Positions 10,300-22,790 of a stretch of DNA of 64,000 nucleotides are shown here, piece by piece. Source of the stretch: Diphasiastrum complanatum (taxonomy: Eukaryota > Streptophyta > Lycopodiopsida > Lycopodiales > Lycopodiaceae); assembly GCA_029204225.1 (NCBI GenBank), contig CM055099.1, positions 40,497,131 to 40,561,130 of the forward strand, written 5' to 3'. The position numbers were made by a program, and so were the translations under genes. The notes under the pieces were generated by a model. That model did no database searches. It was not told the origin of the DNA and saw only the letters and a program-made list of their open reading frames with translations. The stretch's first letter is position 1. Each line of letters opens with the position of its first letter.

Positions 10300-12050
10300 C
10301 TTCTAATCTATATGTGCAAACCGCTTTTGTACGTATGCAAAGATTGTCAAAAATATGTATTACAAAACAAAATGCCTAAATTTTTATCCCCTATAAATAC
10401 CTGTTTAAATTACAATGCTAAATGAATTAGAAGAACATTTATTGGCTCCTAGAATTGTGTTTTTAGACATACGTGGATTGGCGCATCAAGGTCAGTTTGG
10501 AGCGACTGGAAGCATTATAAATGTGCTTGCCAATCTTGACAAAATACAAAATATATTGCCACGTTTTATAGACAATGATAGTGCTATGATTATTGGCCTT
10601 AAAAGAAAACTCGAATATAAAACAAACTCTATGATTGGCAAAGTTCGCCCCATGAAACTAATGATTGCTCTTGCTGATCTATGTAAAATGTCACTATACC
10701 AAAAACTAGGAATTGATATTAATCCTTCTTGGAAAACGCATTTCAACAACATTGCCAAACATTTATGCTTGTCAATCATAGATGAATCCAAAGATCATGA
10801 AACTAATAATGAGGAAGTCATTATAGATGACACATTAATACACCCATTCACAAATAATGAATATGTTGTCGATTATGAAAACTGTTACAAGACTGTTGCT
10901 TCTTGTGAAGGTCAAAATCCCATTGGGATATTTCAAGATACATATGTTGAAGAACTTATTGATCCAACTCTATATTTTGGATCTCGACGCATGATGCCTG
11001 TTTCTAATAAACATACATGTTAACACATTGCAAAATGGAGAATTGTTGCATTACAAACACAAATTTGCACAACATACAACAAATCTATTTTTCAAAGCAA
11101 TCAAAATACTTATTCATCAAGTACTTAGTTCTATCTAGATGAGATAACAAAAAGGTACATTTTAAAATAAAAAGCTAACAGCAAAAGACGTGATCCATAG
11201 GATATTGAGATTTTGACCATGTTCGCACATCTCCTTATTACAAACATAGATGGCATAAAAATATCTTTGCAATGATGCGACAACTAAGTCCACCAACATT
11301 TTTTTATAACATTATCTTTTGCTGAACACAAACCACTCATGTGTTGCTTATGAAAGCTAAATTCAAACATTTTACAACATGATGCTTAAAAAAGTGAAAA
11401 TGAGGTTTTTAGAAACTTGATCAGACATGATCCGACGACGTCGTTCGCAAGATATTATACCATGGAAATTAATGCACTACGTACGTTGATGTTATAAAAA
11501 ACAAATATATTAGGAATATTCAAGGTTATTTGTTTGTTACTAAATTCCAAAATCGTGGTAGTCAACATGAACATGGATTACTATGGGTCACAAATGCACC
11601 AATTTATAATAAAGAATGTGAAACTAAAATTGTTCAATTTATTGATATGTACATTTCATGTGATTATACAAAACTCAATACACAAAATCTAGACATACAA
11701 ACTCATCATCACCAGTCCACATGTTATAAAAACCGAATCCCTAAATGATGTTGCTTCCATTATCCACGACCACCAAAGCCATAAACCAGTATATTGCATC
11801 CATATCCAGAACTAAAACACATACAAAAAACCTTTACCAAAATCTATATCGTATTATTAAAGAAAAATTAAGTTGTATTGATAAAACCGAATACGTCGAC
11901 GTATCCGACTTCATCGACTTAACCGAATTCGTCATCAACCGACCTTTGTCGATTCTTTCCATCAGGGAAGAAATCGATCCAAATAAACTGTCAGAAGTCG
12001 TTATGGCAGTTCACCTACTATTGTACATACAGTTATTGCTCTAAGGCAGT
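10300..12050 (+). pseudogene. Helitron replicase N-terminal region, decayed
   Basis: Three collinear plus-strand pieces match plant Helitron RepHel proteins. At 10,336 a CKDCQKYVLQNKMPKF segment resembles the cysteine-containing stretch before the DUF6570-type domain. The 202-aa frame 10,415-11,023 starts LNELEEHLLAPRI and continues with a G..G..G..INVL..L..I...LPR block and a LKR.LEYK block, the hallmark of that domain. At 11,530-11,750 the frame has FQNRGSQHEHGLLW, where the H-x-H pair occupies the rolling-circle metal-binding site, then IDMYISCD and QTHHHQSTC. A frameshift follows, with YPRPPK-like sequence. The C-terminal helicase and both Helitron termini were not found. The protein would nick and replicate the element; this copy is broken. 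Confidence 0.7.
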
Positions 12051-12402
12051 TGTAATAAATGCTAAATAGATATTTAGCAAACAAATATTTTTCAAGTAGA
12101 TATTTTGTAATCAGCTATAACAGACTGGTCAATAGTTGAGCTAAAATATGAATCGTTCTTCTTTCAAGAAGAACTACTGTAGCCGCAAGCGTTATCATGC
12201 TCAAGCTGAAGTTATCACTTCAAGCTATTGTACTCATTGTCGATATTAATCAGAGTGCAATTTCAGTCTCACTATTGTTTCGATTTTGCGTTGCTACTCA
12301 GTTTTCATCTTGATTATCATTTCTTGTTAATCGCTGCACTACCGATCCACAAATCATCCATCCGTTATCAGACTTCCACTTCTATCCCACCATTTTCCAA
12401 CA
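12051..12402 (+). repeat. Probable 5' LTR of copia B
   Basis: The sequence immediately left of the primer site ends TTTTCCAACA, a normal LTR end. The interval is AT-rich, without coding text, and has the size expected for a copia LTR. A TGTAATAAA at about 12,050 could be its start, but the 3' partner is missing, so the left boundary is a guess. Confidence 0.4.
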
Positions 12403-12414
12403 TGGTATCAAAGT
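12403..12414 (+). other. Primer binding site of copia B
   Basis: TGGTATCAAAGT directly abuts the CA end of the LTR and differs slightly from the standard initiator Met-tRNA primer sequence. It lies 124 bases before the gag ATG. Confidence 0.65.
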
Positions 12415-12537
12415 GAATGGCTCAATAATCTGCATTTCTATTGCAGGTTATCAGTCTTGTTTCTATCAAGACATCATTTTAGCAAGTGCACAACTAGCAC
12501 CATACATCATTGTTTCTACCAACGATCTCTACACCAG

Positions 12538-13218
12538 ATGGATTCATCTTCATGTTCATCTCTAATTGACAAGCTCGATGGAGAGAACTACCATCTCTGG
12601 AAGTTCAAGATGAGAGTAGTTCTACTTGCAAAAGAATTGTGGGACATTATAGATGGCACAAAACTCAAACCAGAAGGTGATACAACCAGCATCACCAAGT
12701 GGAGACTGAGAGATGGCAAAGCATTTGCCATGATCACCCTCAACATCAAGGATACTCAAATCAGCCACATATGTGTTGTTCAGACTGCTAAGGATGCATG
12801 GGACATCCTAGCAACTCTCTACAACATTAGAGACGTTACTTCCAAACTTCATCTGAGGAAGAAATTCTTCTCCCTTAGAATGTCTGATGCAGATAGTGTT
12901 TCGAGTCATCTCAACACTTTTAAAAATCTTATGGAGAAAATGACTGCAACTGGCTCAGTCATCGAAGATTCTGATGCAGTGATGACTCTATTATCGAGTC
13001 TCTCTGATGCCTATGAAATTGGGTCATGGAAATATCGAAGAGTTGTGCAGCTTGGAGACAACTCATCTCACTCTATCGAAGGTGAAGGAATAGTCAAAGT
13101 TGAATTCAAAAAAGGTGAAGTAAAGTTGCTATCCAATGTTCTTCATGTTCTTAATCTTACCAAGAATCTACTCTCGATAAGTAAGATCACGGAATTTTGG
13201 TCAAAGGGTCGAATTTGA
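12538..13218 (+). pseudogene. copia B gag fused to protease C-terminal part
   Basis: I prefer ATG 12,538 (MDSSSCSSLIDKLDGENY) over earlier in-frame codons because it begins with the conserved copia gag motif, L.G.NY..W...M. The UBN2-type gag domain follows, with W..L...Y, L...L, and MTLLSSLSDAYE near 13,010. Directly after that the frame changes subject to VQLGDNSSHSIEGEG and NVLHVLNLTKNLLS, the end of the protease domain. The zinc knuckle and the protease active site (DSGA) are therefore missing, deleted in frame. The protein stops at 13,218. It is a relic, not a working gag. Confidence 0.75.
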
Positions 13219-13339
13219 TATAGAGGTGTGCACCATACTCAACAAGTCCAAGAGAAAGGTTTTAGTTTTTGGCAGACGATGTGGCTACCTCTACAAGCTT
13301 AGTCACTGATATTCGACAAGTAGCCAAGCTCTTCACACG

Positions 13340-13985
13340 TCGATTTTTAAATCAACTGATATGCTTTGGCATTTCAGACTTGGCCATCTTAATTTCAATA
13401 GTATTTAGCAAATGTCAGCTCAGAGTCTAGTACAAGATCTGCCTTCAATCAACAAGCCAACTTCTCCATGCGAAAGTTGTATTATCAACAAATATGCTAG
13501 AAGCCCTTTTATTTCGGACTCAATTCATACTTTTAAGGGCTTGCTAGACCTTGTACATAGTGACATTTGTGGCCCGATGTAGACTGCTTCGATAGGGGGA
13601 GCTCTCTATTTCCTAACCTTCATCAACGATTTCTCACGAAGGACTGCTACTTATTTTTTGAAGAAAAAATTAGAGGCATTCAAGTTCTTTAAGCAGTTCA
13701 AGGCGTCTACTGAAAATCAAACCCAAAGGAAGATCAAAGCTCTACGCACAGATGGAGGGGGAGAGTATATCTCCACAGAATTCAAAGACTTCTACAAGGA
13801 AAATGGAATACGTCAGCAATACACTACCAACTACTCACCTCAGTCCAATGGTGTAGTTGAGAGGAAGAGTCAGACACTCATCGAAAGTGCCAAGAGCATG
13901 GTGGCCCATGCCTCTCTTCCAAAGAATTTTTGGACAGAAGTTGTTACTATAGCCTCCTATCTACAAACTTGCCATGAAAAGCTCA
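13340..13985 (+). pseudogene. copia B GAG-pre-integrase and integrase
   Basis: From about 13,350 the translation shows the pre-integrase zinc motif (LWHFRLGHLNF, later CESCIINKYARSPF), then LVHSDICGPM and FINDFSRRTATYFL. The frame 13,658-14,032 holds LRTDGGGEY (catalytic Asp), YTTNYSPQSNGVVERK (catalytic Glu in VVERK) and FWTEVV. Two TAG stops occur (in the pre-integrase part and after CGPM). Copia text ends at about 13,980 and the sequence changes to the unrelated repeat family, so the 3' half with RT and RNase H is absent. Confidence 0.78.
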
Positions 13986-13989
13986 CCAA

Positions 13990-14290
13990 AAAATCACACA
14001 CATTTGAAAAATCATGTTTTTTCATGTTATGAGGCACTTTGTAAACTTCTCTTGAGATTGACTGAAGCATCTAAAGAGGACACTTACATCTTTGAGAAAG
14101 TATTTAGCCTCAAAAAGATCAAGTTAGCATTTGATATCAAGGTTAGATCCATTATGGATAAAGTTCATAGTATGTGGACTAGTCAAGCTAGTGTGCTTAA
14201 TCTTGATGATAAATACTAAATTTTCTCATTTTATGGTCTTGATCTTTATGATCATTGTGAGGCATGGAAGCCTCAGATTTCTACATTTAT
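13990..14290 (+). repeat. Second copy of the unassigned coding repeat found at 1-410
   Basis: The translation from about 14,010 (CKLLLRL.E.SKEDTYIFEKV, W...SVLNLDDKY, then a TAA at 14,217-14,219, then FYGLDLYDHCEAW) aligns with the minus-strand frame at 1-330, including at DNA level around CTTGAT and GATCAT. It is joined to a copia integrase end on the left and interrupted by an LTR on the right at 14,291. The function is unknown. Confidence 0.6.
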
Positions 14291-14742
14291 TGTAAAGACC
14301 ACTAGGAAAAACCCCGAAGATGAGAATAGGAGAAACACAATAAGAGAGACTATGGAGCCAAACCAACCTGGATCTAGCCCCCAAGCCATGCCATGTGAAA
14401 GCTATAGAGGAGAGAGAAATTGGTAACCTGAACCAAAGTTGTCGACGAGAGAATCCCCACCTCAATCTATAGAGAGTAGATTCATGTGCATGAACTCATA
14501 CAATCCCCATGCAGGTCAACTATAAATAGGTCACATCTCTGCATGTAGTCCTCCTGCCTATATCTGTCACACGTACATGCAATACTCCATATGTCTCAAT
14601 TAGAGTGTCTGGGTCCTCTCAAGGTAATTACTCACAAACATGCCTCGACATGGAATTAGATCTCGGTGTGACCAATAATCTTAAACACTGGGTCTATCAT
14701 ATTAGGACTATTCCATGTCCTTAGCTGAATATGGCCATAACA
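14291..14742 (-). repeat. LTR of an otherwise unidentified retrotransposon
   Basis: On the minus strand it begins TGTTATGGCC and ends GGTCTTTACA, giving TG...CA ends over 452 bases. Just outside the TG end is a purine tract (AAGGGAGGAAGAA; plus-strand 14,743-14,755), so this would be the 3' LTR of a minus-strand element. A CTATTTATAG TATA-like box lies near 14,520. No partner LTR or primer site was found to the right. Confidence 0.55.
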
Positions 14743-16800
14743 TTCTTCCTCCCTTAAACTGGCTCTGTCTTTCCTTTTGAATAAGTACTCACAGACGCAA
14801 AAATTCTACAATTGTTTGACTCTACACAGGAGTACCAACTCAAAACCCAAAGATACACTAAAGCAATAAATATTCCAAATAGGCAGATCTTCTCCAAATA
14901 AAAGTTCATCACCTTCATGTAATCCCAACTACATGAACCACTGGGTGAATTAACTCCTTATTTCATATATCAAGTCCAGAAGCTAAAGAAATCTCATTGT
15001 CCTGATAGTTTGAATATTATCCACAATTTCTTGTAGATATCAGTGTTTCTTAGTACAAATATTCTTAGAATATCCAAAATATTCTAAAATACAACAATTC
15101 AATCAACCAAAATCTCTAGGAGATCCATAAAATTTCAAACAATTATAACTCAATCCAGAGTTATTAGCCCCATTTCTAGCATCTCTAGGAGATCCATAAA
15201 GTTTCAAACAATTATAACTCAATCCAGAGTTATTAGCCCCATCTCTAGCATCATATGCAAGAAATCAACAATCTATTTGAATCTCAATAGGTTTAATTGT
15301 CTCCTATAAACCTGAAGATGTAGATTGAACTTGTACACAAACACAAATAGACTACAATCTGTAGTAGAATACCATCCACTAAAGTAAGCAAAACTCCACA
15401 TAAGTAAAAACAATTTACTTAACGAGAAATGCCTATGAGATCCATAGGACTCAGCAAAATACTTGAGCAAAGAGATTTACACTTCCAAAGTGCCAAACTA
15501 AAATCTCAACTCAATTAATAGATTAAAAATTTATCGTCACACTTAAGAATCATCACAATTCCTTATAATCCTCTAACAACAATTAATTATCTATTTATGA
15601 TCCGTCAATCATAAATATTTAGATTTGTATGACTCGTCAATCATACTTTTCTGGAACCCAAAACCATACTTAATCATTACAGGATACTGGAGTATATGTC
15701 CAACATAACTCAAGAAAAGTAAGAATCGTTCCAAAATCTTTCTCACTAGGAGAATACTTAATTTTAAGAATATTCTCTAAACCGGATTCTCTGACAGAAG
15801 TGTTATATATTCAAGTTCTATATGCTACTAGTAATTAAAGACAGAAAGCATACCAAAATGATGATGATAATCATCTCTAACCACAAAAACTTTAGATTAT
15901 CGTCTAGAATTAAATCCTGCTGAATATCAAATTTAATTATTCTTCTCAGATTCATTATAATTTGCTATCCAATTGAGCTCTCTGGAATACAATCACTAAT
16001 GACCTAAGTCTATTCCTTAACTAAGGAACACTTTATACCAAGAATATTGTATATCCAATGGACATAATTTTACCTAATGAATCTTGATGATTCACTATCT
16101 TGCGTCTTACAAGCAACATAATTCAAAAACATCAGTTTTTGGTGAATTCTCATCACATTGATTGTTTTACCAATTAACTTCATCCTAGAGTAATCAACTA
16201 CTCAAGTTTTCAAATCCAATTTACCAGTAACAACATAATTTCTTCCACTCAATCAACCTCTTACTGATCCTAGGACTCAAATTAAGATTAATTTGATTTA
16301 ATATAGACATTTTAGAATCAACCTTTGATCAAACTTACTCTTATTCCAATCAAAATGGAATTAGTAACTTTTGACCTTTTACTTATAGATCATGATTCAA
16401 ATTTCAAACATGTTCTAGTTCCAGATTGTCCACACAATCCCTAGATAATTTCTCTTATTCGAAAAGTTTCAAATAGGCATCTTACTTTGAATCTATCCAA
16501 AATTACTTTCAGAAAAATATCGCATTTCTATACCACAGTTGGTTCTCTTCCGAAAACTATGCAACCAACAAATCCTTAGATAGAATTTTATTCCATCACT
16601 TCACCCCTTCTCTTAAGAACATTATCAATTTCTATAAAAGTAACTAGAAAGATGACATATGAAAATACCTAAGTCCATGAAAAGTCAGTAATAAGTGTTT
16701 TCCTTAGAAAAGAATCCACCTATTACAAAACATGATTTTTTTTTCAAATATTTCCAGCTCGAGTGATAGTACTATCATTTCTCTGAGATCCATTTATGCA
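14743..16800 (-). other. Degenerate internal region, presumably of the element with LTR 14,291-14,742
   Basis: AT-rich sequence without intact frames. One piece near 16,340 (minus) reads HFDWNKSKFDQRL, faintly like the F.W......F block following a gypsy RT, but this alone is not decisive. A 69-base tandem duplication lies at 15,112-15,249. Confidence 0.3.
15112..15249. repeat. 69-bp tandem duplication
   Basis: Two adjacent copies starting ATCTCTAGGAGATCCATAAA at 15,112 and 15,181, nearly identical (a few substitutions). Confidence 0.85.
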
Positions 16801-19800
16801 AAAGAGATATCTTAGGTGTTCAACATGAAAATATGCAAGCTTCTAGTTTGCACCTTTTTTAAGGTAATAATGAGCATGTATGAGGCAAATAATGAGAAGT
16901 CCCGTACATCAAGAATGGGAAGTCTCAAGGATTTATGTGATTATGACAAATCTTTGAAAGAAATCGTTCAAAAAGGATTCCAAAAAAAAAAAAACTTTCT
17001 CTTTCTTGGGCACTAATCAAAGCTAGAGCATTTTAGCTATCCGTTTCAATCAACGCAAAGGATATTTTAAGAAGAGTGAGATTTATCAAGTTATGATTGC
17101 AATGGCTAGTAGATATCTTAGGTGATTTTTATCATATGTTAAAGGTGGAGATTCCACATAGGTTGTGGGTCATATGAACTTGCACCACAAACTTGTCCAA
17201 AAGTGATAGGACCTCTGATTTTTTATATGGTAAGGAGAGTTGATAGCGATAATTTTCATCTTATTGTGGAACTAAGATCTACGCGTGGTGATGACAAGAG
17301 TTTGCTCCTTTAGAAGCTTCCTATCACATAGTTTTTCACTAGTTGTGCTTTGGATCCACTTATTGAAAATTCCTTCTTTTTTTTCAAAATTTTCACTGTT
17401 GTTTCTTCTCGTTGTTTGTCACTTCATTTTTTTCCATATTCTACATTCTTATTTCACTTGTTTTTGTTCTTGGGTTCAGTCTGTCAACATCATTCTTTTT
17501 TATTTTGCATGAAAAAAGTTGATGATGCCCACTGGCATGCGTTTCTTTATGGCATCTTTTCAACTCGTGTAGAGGTTGCCACTAATTCACTTTATCCCGC
17601 ATTTTATGGGCATTCGACCAAACGACCTTGAAATGGAAAACTAGTTGAATACAATAGATTCTATTTGGAGATCTCTCCACAGAGAAATGTTCTAGAATCA
17701 TGATTGTTGCTTCATATTTTAAGGACCGAGCTAATTCTTGTTGGCAAACATATCAACATGATGATTACCCTTCTTATTAGTTTTAATAAAGATTTTTTTG
17801 CTACTAAGTATCCATAGCCTATACTAGGTGTTTCATAGAATGTTCTAGATGTAATAGTTATGACCAGGATATATGTCAAGAGTAACATGATACTTTTGTT
17901 GGAAGAAGAAAATGATGCTCGATAGAGAAATGGCTGCATTCTATCGGGCTCTGCAGAATAATCCTTCTCCTAATGCGTGATAAAAAAGAGAAGCATTCAA
18001 TCATTCTAAATAATGTTGAATGCAATAAAACTCTATGATCAATTAGTAAGTAGCATGTACAAATCAAAAGAATCTTGAGCACAAAACAATAGCGGATGCA
18101 ACCACGTGATCAAAACTATCTCTAATCATTTAATTGACCCTGTCTGACGCTTCCGCTAATAAACAGTAAGCGTTTCTAGCAATGCACTATATTAATCAGG
18201 ATCAATATGCAAAAAGAGTAGGAAAAATTAATCTAAAAAGTAATCAACTATCTATACTAGTTTATGAATGATGTTTAGGCTTATCCAAGTGATATTTGAA
18301 GACCAACTGTATGGTCGCAGATCACAATCGGCACTTAGCCACAATGCGATGTCACTTATCTAGTTGGACTTCCCAGAAACTACTCGCGAAAATCGTTGAG
18401 ACAAGTCGTTAGTTTCAGAACGAGTGAAAACAAACCGTCATAGTGCCACAAGTTTTTTAGCCTTATAGATGACTCCATATGTGTGTACATTACAATCTCT
18501 TATGTGGCATGCTTGGTTGATATGACCGGTGCACGTTGTGGCATGCTTAGTTGATACAATTGGCATGCTCACTTCACATATCCTAAGATGTTTTAGATTT
18601 GTTTGATACATTGGAAGCATTAGGATATATGGATGAAAAAGACAATTGCCATATAGCAAAGGAAGAACTTTGGTTTCATATACCAAAAAAGCAAGCTAAA
18701 CAACCCAATCCTTCCAAAAGTGCACCTTCCCGTATTGTTTGAATTTTTGCACTGGTGCTTCTTGGAAGGTTGTTTTTGCAATTCTCCAAATACTACAAAT
18801 AGCAATTTCTTGGGCTCTTCATGGGAGAAGTCATTGCCACTGTTTGTAGGGCTTTAGTCATTGATCCTTCTTGGTGGGCAACTACAATCATTCATAGCCA
18901 TTTATGGTTCACTTGGTGCCATATATGTGACTGTTCATAACTTTGGATTTGCCTGGTAGACAGAAGAATGGATGTTGTGGACAAACGAAATCAAGCTCTA
19001 TTGTAACCTGGCAATCCAATTTGGCTCCCTCCACCCTCTCAATCACTAGTATTGTTTGAACATCTTTTAATGCCTTGGATGATGTAACTTGAACACAAAA
19101 GCCTAAAAATGCAAAGAATTTGTTGCAAATCACATCCTACACATCAATTTGAGCCAAGATCGAATATTTCACATCAATAATTTACGACTCCTACTGGCAT
19201 GCATGCTGCCAGCATTTATGATTGTGGTGCCATGAGAAATTTGTTGATAGAAATAGCTATGAACAATAGATTTGTCTAGTCTTCTCAATCAATTTGTTGA
19301 GGAAGTGTACTCTAACAATGCATATAATATTGTATTATGGTGAATTTGTTGTCTTAAAGGTTTTCTTTCAGAGAGGAACTGATAGTTTAATGCCACAACC
19401 TTTCTTGCAGGCTTGAATACATTTTAGAGCAAAATACATTTGTAAAATAGTACTAGAGGAGTAACACAACTATAACAACAAACTTTGCATCATAATTGAT
19501 CCCTCTAGGAGCACTAGTAGCTAATCTACTATTGTTTCCAATGAATTAGCTGACTTTGGCCTTTGACTCCACAATCAGGTCACCCCACCCTTGCTTGTCA
19601 ACCTTTGCTTGGTCATCTACAACCAAAATCTAAGACAAGAATAGTCAAAAAGCTTGATTAATTGAATCAAAAGCTATTCAAATTATCATATATTGTGTTT
19701 CAAAAAACTATCACATATTAGAGATGAAGTCACACAAGTTCCACCACAACCATTAGTTCAAACCATAGTTGGCGCTTGTGATCCAGATCCGAATTCCATT

Positions 19801-21986
19801 CCAGAATTTAGGATTACAGTTTTTTGAAATGCAAAAAAAAAAATTGAATTTTTTTCTTCACTTTCCCAAGAAACTTTCTAGGGAAATCGTACGAAAGGGT
19901 AGAAGGCTGCTGCTTTATTATTAATAAACTAGTAAACAATTGCGTATGTAAAAAGCCAAATCTTCACTACTTAATATTTTATCCATAACAAAGCATAAGA
20001 TGCTATCTGGATTTCAAGACAGCCTAGTGTTCTTACATTTCAACTTTTGAGGAAACTTAGTGGAGTGAAATTTCTAAGACAAATCAAGCTAATTGTTTTG
20101 TGGTCCTCTGTTTAAAGCGCTGTGAAGTTCTAATTTTGATGCTATCTTCTGTATGCCTCTAACTATAGGCGACTTGGGAGCTCCCTCCATACAAGAGGCT
20201 TTACACATGAGATTCTCCAGTAAAGGAAATATGAAATATGATCCTTGCAACTAACCATTTAATTTACAACATTTCTTTGCCCACAATCAAGAGATTGAGT
20301 TCCCTCCTCCTCATGTTTTATGTGAAGCTGCATTCCAGTGATTTCTTACCATCACATCTTTTGCATTTTCGTCTGGCCATCTTATCTTGAGTATTCATCA
20401 ATGCATTGTCTTTGTTGTATGCCTCCACACAACCCACCCTCTTTTTAAGATTACTGTATTGAATAGATTTCAAGCAATAAACAGTCTAGTTGAGCAGTAG
20501 AGCTGTTCACAATTTTCATGTCAAGGTGCTCTGATTTAGTAGATCCCCTCAGTGCAGCAGCAAAGTTTTTCCCTCTGGCATTTAAGTCGATACTCTTTAA
20601 AGTTCATAAAACTTCATATACAGATATTGGTATTTATCCAACTTATAAAGGATGCAGTTCAAATTATCAGAAGCCAAACATAGCAACAACTAAACTCGTT
20701 GAGGTTCTGAACATGATTAGAACATTCATTTTTTTTTAAACAGAAACCTTTATAGAAGGTCCCGGAATGTTAATGTTATGTAATGTTTGAGATTCATCAC
20801 TTGTTTAATGATATGCTAAGCTTTGCATGGCAATATGCCTTACAGACTTATGTGCTTTCATTATCTGATTGCTAATGGACATGTTCTTCTGCATCCAAGT
20901 AGAAATTTCCAAACTTTCATGCTCTGAAAATTTGAAAAAAGAAAATTCAAACATGTAAATGGTCATTCCACATTCGTTGAAAACATTTCACATTTCAAAT
21001 ACTCGGTTAGCAAATAAGCTTCAGCTACCTTGAAAACTCGAAGCACCTAATTATCAAAATTATATCTAGATTTTTCACGCTAAGCCAGCTTGTGATGAAT
21101 ACACGATAGAATGAATGATAGACTCCTCAAAATAAGCTCATAATAACCCAAATATAAATAAATCCATACATTCACAAATTGAAATTTTGTCCTGCACAGT
21201 GTTTCTCTTTAAGAGACTCTTGCATTACCATGCACATGAAAATTCAAAAGCAAGTCAGAAGAAGTATCATAATCAGATGTTTTATTTTTACGAACAAATC
21301 ATCTAGAACCTACTGATCCCAGCTGAAGGCTGTGGATCTTCTGTCCTTTTATAAACATGATATGCTGTGTCTCCAACAAAAAACAGGAGAAGAATCTGTA
21401 TCTAACTGCTCACCAGATAAGGCAATAGAAAGTAGCAATTATCTTAGCCAAAGTTGCTGAGACACCACCACACACACACTCAATGCTTGGCCTGCCAAAA
21501 ATTAAAAAACAAAGGAAGGATTCATCCTTATTGAATCGTTATCCTTAAAGCTTCAACATGCACTCTATCACCACATCCTACTTTCACTGCCTAACAGGTA
21601 CTTTATGAATCACTCGTAAGATTGCTGCATTGAACCCACACAATAACAAATACACCAAATGCTTAAGCCTACCAAAATCACATCCTTTTGGGAGTATAAA
21701 CTGGCCATTGGCAACAGTGCCACGGTTCACATCCTGTTCAGAGATAGATTCTCAGCAAGCAGTAGGGCGCTTTCAACAGCCCTATTGGAGTGTGTGTTGA
21801 TCACACTATTTGGCTTCCTAATCGGGTTTCGGTGTAGGCTTCATTCGAAGCTAACCGAATTGCAGATTGGAAGACATCTGGTGCTCCTACTTTCAGCTCT
21901 TTGTTTGCTGCAAGTTTTTTGAGTAGATTTGGTTGTGGAAAGGCCTTCTTTCCTATCTACTACAAGCTGGAATTTTGTTGGAGGTA
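16801..21986. other. About 5.2 kb with no recognisable gene
   Basis: Only short frames occur on both strands and no transposon hallmark was seen. One small stretch at 20,350-20,453 (minus) could be an exon: it is open, rich in K/R/C residues and ends at a good splice donor (GTAAGA), but it has no recognised homologue. The rest is AT-rich noncoding or decayed sequence. Confidence 0.4.
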
Positions 21987-22790
21987 ATGGCTAAAGAATC
22001 GGAAGCTATCGATTCTCTGTTTAGTGAAGATTGGTTGAATGGCACAAACTACTCCTTGTAGAGTTACATGATGAAAAATCTTCTCATAGCGAAAGGGCTA
22101 TGGGATTTGGTCAGAAAGGCCTTCGTCTTTGGCACCTCCTACACCTCTGGGTCATCATCATCAACATCATCTTCTCCATCTTCGGAAGAACAAAAGAAGT
22201 GGGATAGAAGGAATGCACAAGCACATTCTATGGTTGCTCTTGCTGTGAAAAGATCTATCTTACCTCATATTAGGTCTTGTAAGACATTTAAAAGTGCGTG
22301 GGATACACTTTATACTATGTATAGAGTCAAAAACCCAGCAAGAGTGGTGTATCTTAGAAATCAACTTTCTTTGTTGAAGATGCAAGAAGGGGATTATGTG
22401 ACCAATCACTTGACAACGATCAAGGATCTTCGTGAGGAGCTTCTCAATATTGATGAGATAATTGAGGATGCTCGATTTGTTTCCATTACTCTCAACTCAT
22501 TACCTTCATCTTATCTTTCATTTGTTTCATCTTTGAGTATCTCTCTTAAGGGACAGCAACTCTCCTTTGATGAACTTGTTGGGCTGCTTCTTCAAGAAAA
22601 GCAAACGAGGCAAAATTTTGTGGGTGACACTCAACAAGATCATTTCTTCACAAAAGGCAAGGGCAAAGGCAAGTCAAAAGGAAAGGGGAAGTCTCCTTCC
22701 AAGGATGAGCAAAAGCCCATTGGAGGTCAAGATGTCAACACTCAAAAGAAGAAAGGGAAGTGCCATTATTGCAAGAAGTATTTATTCATT
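21987..22790 (+). pseudogene. copia C gag
   Basis: ATG 21,987 opens MAKESEAIDSLFSEDWLNG and then meets TAG at 22,059-22,061 where the family has a Trp (NY.LW). The frame then runs from 22,068 through a serine-rich insert, the UBN2-type gag core (W..L...Y, L...L..L.M.EG, IDEIIED, LPSSYLSF), a lysine/glycine-rich linker (KGKGKGKSKGKGK) and the first half of a zinc knuckle (CHYCKK). After these two cysteines the sequence jumps to pre-integrase text. Gag forms the particle; the knuckle is incomplete here. Confidence 0.8.

Noticed and set aside
16801-18100. Possible hAT or other transposase remnants (e.g. frame 17,350-17,631)
   Set aside because: Only vague word similarity; no conserved block such as CAAH or the dimerisation motif could be found.
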